A DNA stretch of 64,000 nucleotides from Cupriavidus gilardii (GCF_008801915.1 NZ_VZOV01000001.1:186001-250000); one strand, 5' to 3'. Shown: positions 26,773-35,737, counted from the stretch's first letter. Notes: generated by a model from the sequence alone, not told the origin. Numbers and translations: made by a program.

Positions 26773-26859
26773 GTCGCTCTCCTTGTGCCGGTGCGGTGGG
26801 ACATGCAGGCAGCATAGGGGGCGCGAACGATTAACAACAATTGAAGTTGATCGGCAAAA

Positions 26860-26879
26860 CCATAAGCCATCGTTTATGG
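26860..26879. promoter_or_regulatory. LysR-type inverted repeat before the 102-residue gene
   Basis: CCATAA-GCCATCGT-TTATGG, arms of six bases with an eight-base spacer, the geometry of T-N11-A LysR boxes. It lies in the 137-base gap between the CbbR-like LysR gene and the 102-residue gene, both on the minus strand. Confidence 0.5.
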
Positions 26880-26909
26880 ATGGAAGGCGCGCGAGACCAG
26901 GCCAATGCG

Positions 26910-27869
26910 CTACGAGCGCGCGGCGACGGCGCCCTTGCCGCGGATCAGGCCCGCCACCGCGGTGATCCGGTCGATCTGCGCCGCGCCTTCGCTGAGCAGG
27001 AAATGCTTGAAGGCCAGTGCTACCGGCGGCAGCCGCTTGTTCTTGCGATGGACCACGTACCAGTTCAGCATCACCGGGAAGCCTTCGACGTCCAGCACCG
27101 CCAGATGGCCGGTGCGCAGTTCCAGCGCAACGGTGTGGGCCGACAGGAACGCGATGCCCATATTGGCGATCACCGCCTGCTTGATCGTCTCGGTGCTCTT
27201 GATCTCCATCGTGATGCGCAGGTTCTGCAGCCGCGCGGCGAACCCTTCCTGCATCGAGTTCCAGGTGTCCGAACCCTTCTCGCGGCAGATGAAGGCTTCG
27301 TCGGCCAGCGCGGACAGCGGCACGTTGCGCTTGCCCACCAGCGGATGGTCCGGCGCGGCGACGATCACGTAAGGGTGGGGCGCGAACGATTCGTTGACGG
27401 TGTCCATGCCGGCCGGCGGCCGCACCATCACGGCCAGATCGGTCAGGTTGCCGGCCAGCTGATGCAGCAGTTCCTCGCGGTTGTGCACCGCCAGGTTCAG
27501 CGTGACGCCGGGGTGTCGCCGCATGAATTCGGCGATCACGCGCGGGAAGAAGTAATCGCCGGCGCTGATCACCGCGATGTTGAGCCGGCCGCCCGCGATG
27601 CCGCTGAGCTGCGCCATCGCATCCTCGGCCTCGCGGAACTGCTGGATGATGCTGCGGCTGTAGTGCAGCATCTCGGTGCCCGCGGGCGTCAGATAGATCT
27701 TCTTGCCCAGCTGCTCGAACAGCGGCAGGCCGACATGGTTCTCCAGCTGCCGCACCTGCGTCGACACCGCGGGCTGCGTCAGATGCAGCTCCTCGGCCGC
27801 GCGCGAAAAGCTCAAATGACGGGCCACCGTTTCGAAGACCTTGAGCTGGCGCAGCGTGGCGTTTTTCAT
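26910..27869 (-). CDS. LysR-family regulator, CbbR/CysB-like branch
   Basis: A 319-residue LysR protein starting at ATG 27869. The helix-turn-helix part reads TLRQLKVFETVARHLSFSRAAEELHLTQPAVSTQVRQLE, the form seen in CbbR and similar regulators of carbon metabolism, followed by the effector domain (ISAGDYFFPRVIAEF is its first strand-helix pair). Targets are probably the adjacent 102-residue gene and itself. It stands head to head with another LysR gene, and both share an AT-rich gap. Since the formate dehydrogenase genes lie 2 kb away, a role in C1 metabolism is possible. Confidence 0.88.
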   Translation of the reverse strand: MKNATLRQLKVFETVARHLSFSRAAEELHLTQPAVSTQVRQLENHVGLPLFEQLGKKIYLTPAGTEMLHYSRSIIQQFREAEDAMAQLSGIAGGRLNIAVISAGDYFFPRVIAEFMRRHPGVTLNLAVHNREELLHQLAGNLTDLAVMVRPPAGMDTVNESFAPHPYVIVAAPDHPLVGKRNVPLSALADEAFICREKGSDTWNSMQEGFAARLQNLRITMEIKSTETIKQAVIANMGIAFLSAHTVALELRTGHLAVLDVEGFPVMLNWYVVHRKNKRLPPVALAFKHFLLSEGAAQIDRITAVAGLIRGKGAVAARS

Positions 27870-27986
27870 GGCGGCCTCTTCGGTCGACGCGGCGCTTGCT
27901 GCGGCGCGTGATCGGGATCGTTTCGCTGCGGTGCACGCTTCGTGCATTGCGACAGCGCCGCCGATCCATAGACGGTCGTCAATGAT

Positions 27987-28004
27987 CTTAATAAAAAAGT
28001 TAAG
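27987..28004. promoter_or_regulatory. Interrupted palindrome between two divergent LysR genes
   Basis: CTTAA-TAAAAAAG-TTAAG, five-base arms with an eight-base spacer, in the most AT-rich part of the 306-base gap 27870-28175. It fits a LysR operator serving one or both genes. The rest of the gap shows nothing else clear. Confidence 0.45.
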
Positions 28005-28175
28005 GCGTCGTGGATAGTCGTTTGCACTAGCATCGAAGGACCCATCGGCGCCCGCGCGCCCCTGCCGGATGACCGTGGCGACATAAGAAAGCACAGCGCT
28101 GCCCCGCCGGCCCACGCCGGCGGCAACCGCAGCGGCCGCGCGCCCACGAGGCAGGCGGTGCCAGAGGAGACCACG

Positions 28176-29084
28176 ATGAATGTCTCGCTTCCGCAGTTGA
28201 AGGCGTTCGCCGCCGTCGCGCGGCATCGCAGTTTCACCCGTGCCGCCGCCGAACTGGGACTGACGCAGTCCGCCGTCAGCCGCAGCGTGCGCGAGCTGGA
28301 AGAGGAAATCGACCTGCGCCTGTTCGACCGCACCACGCGCCAGGTCGAGCTGACCGAGGCCGGCACGCTGCTGTCCGAACGCATCTGCCATCTGATCGAC
28401 GAGGTCGAACAGACGCTGCACGAGACGCACTCCAGCGCGCGGCCAGCGCACGGGCGCGTGCAGCTGGCGGTGGCGCCGATGCTGTCGTCGATGCTGGCGC
28501 CGGCCTGGCTGCATGCCTGCCAGAGCGCCTGGCCGGATATCGATATCGTGCTGCGCGATGTCGGGCCGGAGGCGGCGCTGCATGCGGTGCGCGGCGGCGA
28601 GGTCGATTTCGCGGTGGCCAGCGACCCGGAGCCTTGCGCCGAACTGCAGTTCGACCCGCTATACGAGGAGACCTTCCACGCGGTGCTGCCGACCGGCCAT
28701 CCGCTGGCGTCGCGCGAGGCGCTGGGCTGGGGAGATCTGAACGATGCGCAGCTGTTCGGGCTGGACCGCCAGTCGGGCATGCTGGCCGCGATCGAGCGCG
28801 CCATGGCCGCCTACCACGTGCGGCCGCGCGTCTATCGGCCCCTGAGCCATTTCTGCGCGGTGCTCGGCATGGTGGCGCGGCGGCAGGGGCTCGGCGTGGT
28901 GCCATCGCGCGCCCGCGCGGCCGGCGTTCCGCCTGGCGTGGTGCTGCTGCCGTTGCGGCCGCATGCCGCCATGCAGGTCGTGCTGGTGCGCCGCAAGGGA
29001 CGGTCGCTGAAGCCGAATGCCGCCGCCATCTGGCGCGTGATTACCGAGCAGGAGGGCCCGGATGTGGCGTTGAAGACAGGTTGA
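28176..29084 (+). CDS. LysR-family regulator
   Basis: A 302-residue LysR protein with GAGGAGA before ATG 28176. The N-terminal MNVSLPQLKAFAAVARHRSF and ELGLTQSAVSRSVRELEEEI form the winged helix-turn-helix; the effector domain begins near residue 90 (GRVQLAVAPMLSSMLAP). Divergent from the CbbR-like gene and upstream of the 70-residue gene, whose own promoter carries a GntR operator. The target is not evident. Confidence 0.85.
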   Translation: MNVSLPQLKAFAAVARHRSFTRAAAELGLTQSAVSRSVRELEEEIDLRLFDRTTRQVELTEAGTLLSERICHLIDEVEQTLHETHSSARPAHGRVQLAVAPMLSSMLAPAWLHACQSAWPDIDIVLRDVGPEAALHAVRGGEVDFAVASDPEPCAELQFDPLYEETFHAVLPTGHPLASREALGWGDLNDAQLFGLDRQSGMLAAIERAMAAYHVRPRVYRPLSHFCAVLGMVARRQGLGVVPSRARAAGVPPGVVLLPLRPHAAMQVVLVRRKGRSLKPNAAAIWRVITEQEGPDVALKTG

Positions 29085-29125
29085 ACGCCGGCCTGTGGCA
29101 CGGGAACGACAGAACGGGTCTTTCG

Positions 29126-29148
29126 TTGATATATCACATACAGAATAT
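29126..29148 (+). promoter_or_regulatory. GntR-type operator 5, before the 70-residue gene
   Basis: TTGATATATCACATAC followed by AGAATAT: the left arm is identical to operator 4, the right arm degenerate. It ends 65 bases before the start codon of the small gene. Confidence 0.75.
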
Positions 29149-29213
29149 TTACTTCTGGTGCGTTGCACCATATACTGGGCATTCCTTGATCGTTGTCTTA
29201 TCGGAGTGTCCTG

Positions 29214-29426
29214 ATGCAAACCACCCTGTTGACCCTGCTGTCGCTTGGCCTGTTTTCGCTTGGCGTGTCCGCCACCGTGCTGCTCGCGACCTCGCTGCCT
29301 GCCCCGGCGCCGCTTCGCGCCCTGGCGCACGGCCGCCTCGCGGGATTCGGTAGCGCGCCCCGCGAGGACGACGCCGCCGAGGATTCGCACAAGGCCGCCG
29401 GCCAGTTCGTGCTGACCCATGCCTGA
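29214..29426 (+). CDS. 70-residue single-span or exported peptide of the GntR regulon
   Basis: A 70-residue protein starting at ATG 29214 with CGGAG upstream. Residues 1-29 form one hydrophobic helix (MQTTLLTLLSLGLFSLGVSA), then a polar, acidic, likely flexible tail. It could be an uncleaved membrane-anchored peptide or a secreted one cleaved after SLPAPA. No family recognised. The strong operator just upstream says it is expressed with the oxalate/formate genes, hence perhaps a small partner of a transporter or of formate dehydrogenase. Confidence 0.6.
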   Translation: MQTTLLTLLSLGLFSLGVSATVLLATSLPAPAPLRALAHGRLAGFGSAPREDDAAEDSHKAAGQFVLTHA

Positions 29427-29647
29427 GCGCAAGTCCGCTGGCCACGCCGCCGGTCATCTGTCGCGGCCATAGCGACGGACGAACTGCCCGTGGCCAGCGG
29501 CTTCGCAGTCGTGCATTCCCTCGTCGTTCCCCTCCGTTCCTCTGTTTTCCCCTCCCTTTCTCTCCGCCGCAGGGCGTCATTGCGCGGCAGTCCGCCGCCT
29601 TCTCAGTCCACAGCCATGGATGGACAAGCGAAAACGCCTTGACCATT

Positions 29648-29668
29648 TTGATATATCACATACCGTAT
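29648..29668 (+). promoter_or_regulatory. GntR-type operator 6, before the formate dehydrogenase operon
   Basis: TTGATATATCACATAC followed by CGTAT, nearly identical to operator 4. It lies 207-227 bases before the fdhB start. The surrounding 29427-29874 gap (448 bases) contains a pyrimidine-rich stretch near 29520-29570 and no convincing gene. Confidence 0.75.
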
Positions 29669-29874
29669 AACACTAGCGGACGTTGACGACGCATCCGGCG
29701 GCTGGATGCGTGGAGACCGTGAAACGTCCGCGAGTCGATTTGACGCAAGGCAGTGACCAGGGCAGTGCTGGCGGAGAAGCGGGAGTGTCGTGCGCAAGTT
29801 GCGACGGCCGATGGCGCTATCATCGACCGGCGGCGCCCCCCGCGCGCTCCAGGCATCCACGATAACGAACAGAG

Positions 29875-31590
29875 ATGGCCATGAACCATGTCGTAATCCC
29901 CATTCCGGTCGAGAGCATCGGCCGCCAGCGCAAGCGCCGCCAGCCCAAGGGGCGGCAGGTCGACCCCGCCGCGCTCGCCGAAGTGCGCGCCTTGCTCGGC
30001 GATGCGCCGCGCCGGCGCGATCTGCTGATCGAACATCTGCACGCGATCAACGACCGCTATGGACAACTGGCCGCGCCGCATCTGGCCGCGCTGGCCGCCG
30101 AGATGAAGATGTCGCAGGCCGAGGTCTACGAGGTCGCGACCTTCTATCACCACTTCGACGTCGTACGCGAGGATGCCGACGGTGCGATCGCACCACCGCC
30201 CGCGCTGACCGTGCGCGTCTGCGAGGGCATCGCCTGCGAGATGGCCGGCGCGCAATCGCTGCTCGCCAAGCTGCCGGCGCTGCTCGGCACCGACGTGCGC
30301 GTGGTCGCCGCGCCCTGCATCGGCCGCTGCGAGCGTGCGCCGGCGGCGTTGGTCGGACAGAATCCGGTCGACGTGGCGAGCGCCGAGGCGATCGCCGAAC
30401 GCGTCGCCGCGGGCGCGGTGCGCCACGAGCCCGAGCCGTACGTCGACTACCTGGCGTATCGCGAACAGGGCGGCTACCGGACCTTGCGCGCGGTGGCCGA
30501 AGGCGCGCTGTCGGCCGACGATGCGATTGCGACGATGGAGCATGCGGGATTGCGCGGGCTGGGGGGCGCCGGCTTTCCGGCCGGCCGCAAATGGCGCATC
30601 GTGCGGGCCGAGGCGGGACCGCGGATGATGGCCGTCAATATCGACGAAGGCGAGCCCGGCACCTTCAAGGACCGTTTCTACCTGGAGCGCGATCCGCATC
30701 GCTTCATCGAAGGCATGCTCATCGCCGCCAAGGTGGTGCAGGTTGAGGCCATCTATATCTACCTGCGCGACGAGTACGCCGGCTGCCGTGCGCTGCTGAC
30801 CGAAGAGCTGCGGCGGCTGCGCGAGGACCCGCCGTGCGCGGATCTGCCGCCGATCGAATTGCGGCGCGGCGCCGGCGCCTATATCTGCGGCGAAGAGTCC
30901 GCGATGATCGAGTCGATCGAAGGCAAGCGCGGCTGGCCGCGCTTGCGCCCGCCCTATGTGGCACAGGTCGGCCTGTTCGGGCGGCCGACGCTGGAGCACA
31001 ACTTCGAGACGCTGTACTGGGTGCGCGACATCCTCGAGCGCGGCGCGGAGTGGTTCGCGGGGCAAGGCCGGCATGGACGCAAGGGGCTGCGCTCGTTCTC
31101 GGTGTCGGGCCGCGTCAACAAGCCGGGCGTGCATCTGGCACCGGCCGGCATCACGATCACCGAGCTGATCGACGAATACTGCGGCGGCATGCTCGATGGC
31201 CACCGCTTCTACGGCTATCTGCCGGGCGGCGCGTCGGGCGGCATCCTGCCCGCGTCGATGGGCGATATCCCGCTGGACTTCGACACGCTGCAGCCGCATG
31301 GCTGCTTCATCGGCTCGGCGGCGGTGGTGGTGCTGTCGGACCATGACCGCGCCGTCGACGTGGCGCGCAACCTGATGCACTTCTTCGCGCACGAGTCCTG
31401 CGGCCAATGCACGCCCTGCCGCGTCGGCACGGCGAAGGCCGTGCAGCTGATCGCGCAGCCTCGGTGGGACCGCGAGGCGCTGGCCGACCTGTCCGCGGTG
31501 ATGCGCGATGCGTCGATCTGCGGCCTGGGCCAGGCCGCGCCCAATCCGATCGACTGCGTGATCCGCTATTTCCCGCACGAGCTGGCCTGA
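29875..31590 (+). CDS. fdhB: NAD-dependent formate dehydrogenase, fused diaphorase subunit (NuoE-NuoF type)
   Basis: A 571-residue fusion. Residues about 20-185 match NuoE, with a [2Fe-2S] site formed by Cys in VCEGIACEMAG and APCIGRCERAP. The rest matches NuoF: GLGGAGFPAGRKW and GAGAYICGEESAMIESIEG bind FMN and NAD, and SCGQCTPCRVG with SICGLG binds [4Fe-4S]. This fused layout is that of the beta subunit of the tungsten formate dehydrogenase FDH1 of Methylobacterium extorquens and differs from the separate FdsG/FdsB of Cupriavidus. It passes electrons from the alpha subunit to NAD. It is the first gene of an operon with fdhA, 67 bases downstream, and operator 6 ties it to the oxalate genes. 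Confidence 0.9.
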   Translation: MAMNHVVIPIPVESIGRQRKRRQPKGRQVDPAALAEVRALLGDAPRRRDLLIEHLHAINDRYGQLAAPHLAALAAEMKMSQAEVYEVATFYHHFDVVREDADGAIAPPPALTVRVCEGIACEMAGAQSLLAKLPALLGTDVRVVAAPCIGRCERAPAALVGQNPVDVASAEAIAERVAAGAVRHEPEPYVDYLAYREQGGYRTLRAVAEGALSADDAIATMEHAGLRGLGGAGFPAGRKWRIVRAEAGPRMMAVNIDEGEPGTFKDRFYLERDPHRFIEGMLIAAKVVQVEAIYIYLRDEYAGCRALLTEELRRLREDPPCADLPPIELRRGAGAYICGEESAMIESIEGKRGWPRLRPPYVAQVGLFGRPTLEHNFETLYWVRDILERGAEWFAGQGRHGRKGLRSFSVSGRVNKPGVHLAPAGITITELIDEYCGGMLDGHRFYGYLPGGASGGILPASMGDIPLDFDTLQPHGCFIGSAAVVVLSDHDRAVDVARNLMHFFAHESCGQCTPCRVGTAKAVQLIAQPRWDREALADLSAVMRDASICGLGQAAPNPIDCVIRYFPHELA

Positions 31591-31600
31591 GCCTCGCAAA

Positions 31601-31640
31601 GCGGAAAGACACCGAAAGACGCCGAAAGACGCCGCACGAC
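31601..31640 (+). repeat. Decamer repeat between fdhB and fdhA
   Basis: Four consecutive copies of a ten-base unit close to GCCGAAAGAC fill most of the 67-base gap between the two subunit genes. The purine-rich units include weak ribosome-binding-like GGAAAGA and could set the translation ratio. Confidence 0.7.
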
Positions 31641-31657
31641 AGAACCACGAGACCGCC

Positions 31658-34480
31658 ATGAATGCATTGACCCGCGCCGAACGCGCCCTCGTCCAGGCCT
31701 CCGATCCGGCCTCGGTTGCCTTCCAGCTGAACGGCCGGGAGGTGATGGCCGCGCCCGGCGAAACGCTGCTGCAGGTAGCGAAGCGCGAGGGCGTCGAGAT
31801 CCCGCACCTGTGCTACAAGGACGGCCTGGAGCCGGCCGGCAACTGCCGCGCCTGCATGGTCGAGATCGACGGCGAGCGCGTGCTGGCGCCATCGTGCTGC
31901 CGGCAGCCGGCCAAGGGCATGAAGGTGCAGACCGATTCGCCGCGCGCGCGCAAGGCGCAGGGCATGGTGCTCGAGCTGCTGCAATCGGACATGCCCGAGA
32001 CCGCGTACACGCGCGACAGCGAGCTGGACCGGTGGTCCGCGCGCCTGGAGATCGGCAAGCCGCGCTTTGCGCCGCGGGCGCCCGTGGCCCCGGATCTGTC
32101 GCATCCGGCCATCGCGGTCAATCTCGATGCCTGCATCCAGTGCACGCGCTGCCTGCGCGCCTGCCGCGACGAGCAGGCCAACGACGTGATCGGCATCGCG
32201 CTGCGCGGCGCCGACGCGAGGATCGTGTTCGACATGGACGACCCGATGGGCGCGTCGACCTGCGTGGCCTGCGGCGAATGCGTGCAGGCCTGCCCGACCG
32301 GCGCGCTGATGCCGGCCCGCGCCGCCGCGCTGGCGGTGCCCGACAAGCAGGTGCAATCGGTCTGCCCGTACTGCGGCGTCGGCTGCCAGCTGACCTATCA
32401 CGTCAAGGACAACCGCATCCAGTACGTGGAAGGGCGCGATGGTCCGGCCAATCATGCGCGGCTCTGCGTCAAGGGCCGTTACGGTTTCGACTACGCCGCG
32501 CATCCGCACCGCCTGACGGTGCCGCTGGTGCGCCGCGAGGGCGTGCCCAAGCGCGGCGATGCGGTGATGGATCCGGAGCGCGCGATGGAGGTGTTCCGCG
32601 AGGCGACGTGGGAGGAGGCGCTGGCGCTGGCCGGCGGAGGCCTCGCGCGCATTCGCGATACCCACGGCAAGCGCGCGCTGGCGGGCTTCGGCTCGGCCAA
32701 GGGCAGCAACGAGGAGGCCTATCTGTTCCAGAAGCTGGTACGGACCGGCTTCGGCAGCAACAACGTCGACCACTGCACGCGGCTGTGCCATGCCTCGTCG
32801 GTGGCGGCGCTGCTCGAAGGGATCGGCTCGGGCGCGGTGTCCAACCCGGTGATCGATGTCGGCAAGGCCGAGGTCGTGATCCTGATCGGCGCCAATCCGA
32901 CCGTCAATCATCCGGTCGCGGCGAGCTGGATCAAGAACGCGGTGCGCAACGGCACCAAGCTGATCGTCGCCGATCCGCGCCGCTCGGAGCTGGCGCGCTT
33001 CGCCTATCGTTTCCTGCAGTTCCAGCCGGATACCGATGTCGCGCTGCTCAACGCGATGATGCATGTGATCGTCACGGAAGGGCTGGTCGATCGCGACTTC
33101 ATCGAGAGCCGCACGATCGGCTACGACGAACTCGAACGCAATGTCGCCGCCTACAGCCCCGAGGCGATGGCGCCGATCTGCGGCATCGACGCCGAGACGA
33201 TCCGCCATGTGGCGCGGCTCTACGCGACCGCGGGCAGCGCGATGATCCTGTGGGGCATGGGCGTGTCGCAGCACGTGCATGGCACCGACAATGCGCGCTG
33301 CCTGATCGCGCTGGCGCTGATGACCGGCCAGATCGGCCGGCCCGGCACCGGCCTGCATCCGCTGCGCGGCCAGAACAATGTGCAGGGCGCCTCGGACGCC
33401 GGGCTGATTCCGATGATGTATCCGGACTACCGGCGCGTCGACGATGCCGACGCCGCGGCGCGCTTCGAAGCGCTGTGGGGCACGCCGCTCGATCGCCAGC
33501 CGGGTTTGACGGTGGTCGAGGTGATGCAGGCGATCGAGCGCGGCGAGGTCCGCGGCATGTACATCATGGGCGAGAACCCGGCGATGTCGGACCCCGACGC
33601 GCAGCATGCGCGCGAGGCGCTGGCCGCGCTCGATCATCTGGTGGTGCAGGACATCTTCCTGACCGAGACCGCCTACCTCGCCGACGTGGTGCTGCCGGCC
33701 TCGGCCTTCCCCGAGAAGACTGGCACCTTCACCAATACCGACCGCATCGTGCAGCTCGGCCGGCAGGCGATCGACCCGCCCGGACAGGCTCGCCAGGACC
33801 TGTGGATCATCCAGCAGATGGCCGCGCAGCTCGGCCTGGACTGGCGCTATCGCGACGTCGCGGACGTGTTCGACGAAATGCGGATGGCGATGCCGAGCAT
33901 CGCGGGAATTACCTGGGAGCGGCTGCAGCGCGAACACGCGGTGACCTACCCGTGCCGCGCCGAAGGCGACGCCGGCGAGCCGGTGATCTTCACCGACAGC
34001 TTCCCGACGCCGAGCGGCCGCGCGCGCTTCGTGCCGGCCGATATCGTGCCGGCGGCGGAACGGCCCGACCAGGACTACCCGTTCGTGCTGATCACCGGCC
34101 GCCAGCTCGAACACTGGCACACCGGCAGCATGACGCGAAGGGCAGGGGTGCTAGACGCGCTCGAGCCCGATCCGACCGCGCTGGTCCATCCCCTGGACCT
34201 GGCGCAATGGGGCGGCAAGCCGGGCGACGTCATCACGCTGGCGTCGCGCCGCGGCGAGGTCGCGCTGTACGCGCGCGCCGACGAGGGTACGCCGCGCGGC
34301 GCGGTGTTCGTCCCGTTCTGCTATTACGAGGCGGCGATCAACAAGCTGACCAATTCGGCGCTTGACCCGTTCGGCAAGATCCCCGAGTTCAAGTACTGCG
34401 CGATTCGGGTGACGCTGGGCGGCACGCCGCCGGAGCAGTCGAGCTATGGGGGCGGGCAGATCCTGGCGCGGGCCGGCTGA
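31658..34480 (+). CDS. fdhA: Formate dehydrogenase catalytic (molybdenum/tungsten) subunit
   Basis: A 940-residue iron-sulfur molybdopterin enzyme. Domains in order: plant-type [2Fe-2S] with Cys52, Cys63, Cys66 and Cys80; a NuoG-like Cys-rich segment; two [4Fe-4S] motifs (CIQCTRCLRAC and CVACGECVQAC, residues about 155-215); then the catalytic part with its own cluster (CPYCGVGC). The metal ligand is Cys377 in HCTRLCH, where some formate dehydrogenases have selenocysteine. The C-terminal molydopterin-dinucleotide domain holds ITGRQLEHWHTGSMTRR. It oxidises formate to CO2. No fdhC/fdhD accessory gene is visible, so maturation factors lie elsewhere. Confidence 0.93.
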   Translation: MNALTRAERALVQASDPASVAFQLNGREVMAAPGETLLQVAKREGVEIPHLCYKDGLEPAGNCRACMVEIDGERVLAPSCCRQPAKGMKVQTDSPRARKAQGMVLELLQSDMPETAYTRDSELDRWSARLEIGKPRFAPRAPVAPDLSHPAIAVNLDACIQCTRCLRACRDEQANDVIGIALRGADARIVFDMDDPMGASTCVACGECVQACPTGALMPARAAALAVPDKQVQSVCPYCGVGCQLTYHVKDNRIQYVEGRDGPANHARLCVKGRYGFDYAAHPHRLTVPLVRREGVPKRGDAVMDPERAMEVFREATWEEALALAGGGLARIRDTHGKRALAGFGSAKGSNEEAYLFQKLVRTGFGSNNVDHCTRLCHASSVAALLEGIGSGAVSNPVIDVGKAEVVILIGANPTVNHPVAASWIKNAVRNGTKLIVADPRRSELARFAYRFLQFQPDTDVALLNAMMHVIVTEGLVDRDFIESRTIGYDELERNVAAYSPEAMAPICGIDAETIRHVARLYATAGSAMILWGMGVSQHVHGTDNARCLIALALMTGQIGRPGTGLHPLRGQNNVQGASDAGLIPMMYPDYRRVDDADAAARFEALWGTPLDRQPGLTVVEVMQAIERGEVRGMYIMGENPAMSDPDAQHAREALAALDHLVVQDIFLTETAYLADVVLPASAFPEKTGTFTNTDRIVQLGRQAIDPPGQARQDLWIIQQMAAQLGLDWRYRDVADVFDEMRMAMPSIAGITWERLQREHAVTYPCRAEGDAGEPVIFTDSFPTPSGRARFVPADIVPAAERPDQDYPFVLITGRQLEHWHTGSMTRRAGVLDALEPDPTALVHPLDLAQWGGKPGDVITLASRRGEVALYARADEGTPRGAVFVPFCYYEAAINKLTNSALDPFGKIPEFKYCAIRVTLGGTPPEQSSYGGGQILARAG

Positions 34481-34528
34481 GGCGATCGGCACGCGGCAGG
34501 GCACGGCCGGCAGTCGGGCCTGCAAGAA

Positions 34529-35554
34529 TTACCGGAACATGCCCAGATCGCCTGCCTGCAACGCCGCGCGCAGCGCCGGCCCGGCATGCTGCGGCGGCAC
34601 CGCGGCAGCGGGGGCGGTGCGCGACGACAGGCGCTGCGCAAGGAACCTCACGACCTGGTCGATCACGCCGGCATCGCGCAGGATGCGCCGATGGCCCAGG
34701 CCCTCGGTGGTCAGCAGCGTCGCGCCCGGCCACGCGCCGGCTATTGCCGCGCCATCCTCCCAGCGCACCTCCTTGTCGTGGCGATCATGGACGACCAGCG
34801 TCGGCGGCACTGGCCGGCAGCGGCCGATGTCTGGCACGTTGAAGTCGCCCCACGGCATGCCGAGCCACTGTTCGCTGTTGTGCTGCACGCGCGCCAGGAC
34901 CGCCGGCGCCACGCCCAACTGCCAGGCCAGCGTGGCCGAGGCGTGGCGCATGTCGGCCGGCGCGCCGATCAGCACCGCGGCACTGGCGGGCAAGCCTTCC
35001 CGCAGTGCCAGCGCCGCCGCGGCGGAGCCCAGCGAATGCGCGACCACCGCATGGATCGGCCCGGCGTGCCAGGCGGCCGCCAGCAGCGCGCGCGACATCT
35101 CGATCAGCGAGCTTTGGCCCGGGCCCAGCGCACCGGCATCGGAGGCGCCATGGGACAGCGCGTCGAAGGCCACCACGCGATGACCGGCGGCAAGCAGCGC
35201 GGGCACCAGCGTCTGCCAATGCGCGGCATTGCCGCCCCAGCCATGCGCCAGCAGCACCGCCGGGCCTTCGCCGTGCCAGCGGTAGACGCGCACGCGCCGC
35301 GTCGCGCCGCCGCCGGTCACCAGCGCCCAGTCGGCGCGCGCACCGGCGAGGAAGGCCTGACCGGCGGCATCGATATTCGCTTCCGGCACGCCGAACCACG
35401 CGCGCTCGAAGGCGCGCGCCGTCTGCTCGGGAAACAGTGCCGACGCGGTCTGCCAGCGCAGGCGCCGCCATGCCAGGCCGGCCTGCGCGAGCCGCGCGGC
35501 AAGCTGGCCCGGGGCGGCTTGGCCGGGGCGGCGGGAAGACAGGGCCTGTATCAC
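34529..35554 (-). CDS. Alpha/beta hydrolase
   Basis: A 341-residue alpha/beta-hydrolase fold protein: oxyanion segment LLAHGWGGNAAHW, nucleophile elbow AHSLGSA (Ser), acidic residue in VVHDRHDKEV and catalytic His in GLGHRRIL. The substrate is unknown, likely an ester or lipid. I chose GTG 35554 because GGAG lies eight bases upstream; GTG 35563, three codons earlier, overlaps that site. A TetR-type operator identical to the one before the neighbouring tetR gene lies about 85 bases upstream, so this gene is very probably the TetR target. Confidence 0.8.
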   Translation of the reverse strand: MIQALSSRRPGQAAPGQLAARLAQAGLAWRRLRWQTASALFPEQTARAFERAWFGVPEANIDAAGQAFLAGARADWALVTGGGATRRVRVYRWHGEGPAVLLAHGWGGNAAHWQTLVPALLAAGHRVVAFDALSHGASDAGALGPGQSSLIEMSRALLAAAWHAGPIHAVVAHSLGSAAAALALREGLPASAAVLIGAPADMRHASATLAWQLGVAPAVLARVQHNSEQWLGMPWGDFNVPDIGRCRPVPPTLVVHDRHDKEVRWEDGAAIAGAWPGATLLTTEGLGHRRILRDAGVIDQVVRFLAQRLSSRTAPAAAVPPQHAGPALRAALQAGDLGMFR

Positions 35555-35637
35555 GATATTCACTCCGTTTGCGGTTCCATCCCTGGCCCGTCGAGCTCGC
35601 TGCGCGGCCCCTCCTGCATCTCTCTCGGGCCCCGATA

Positions 35638-35656
35638 AGACCGACCGGTCGTGCTA
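35638..35656 (-). promoter_or_regulatory. TetR operator before the hydrolase gene
   Basis: On the minus strand TAGCACGACCGGTCGGTCT, with CGACCGGTCG as a perfect 10-base palindrome. The same 19 bases are found in the tetR promoter at 36346-36364, so both promoters should be bound by one protein. Confidence 0.8.
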
Positions 35657-35737
35657 TTTATCGGCGAACAATCTGCCGATCGAAAACGTGCCTCGGGGGG
35701 CTGGCGCAAAACGTGGTGCGCCGGCGGCCCAGGCGAG

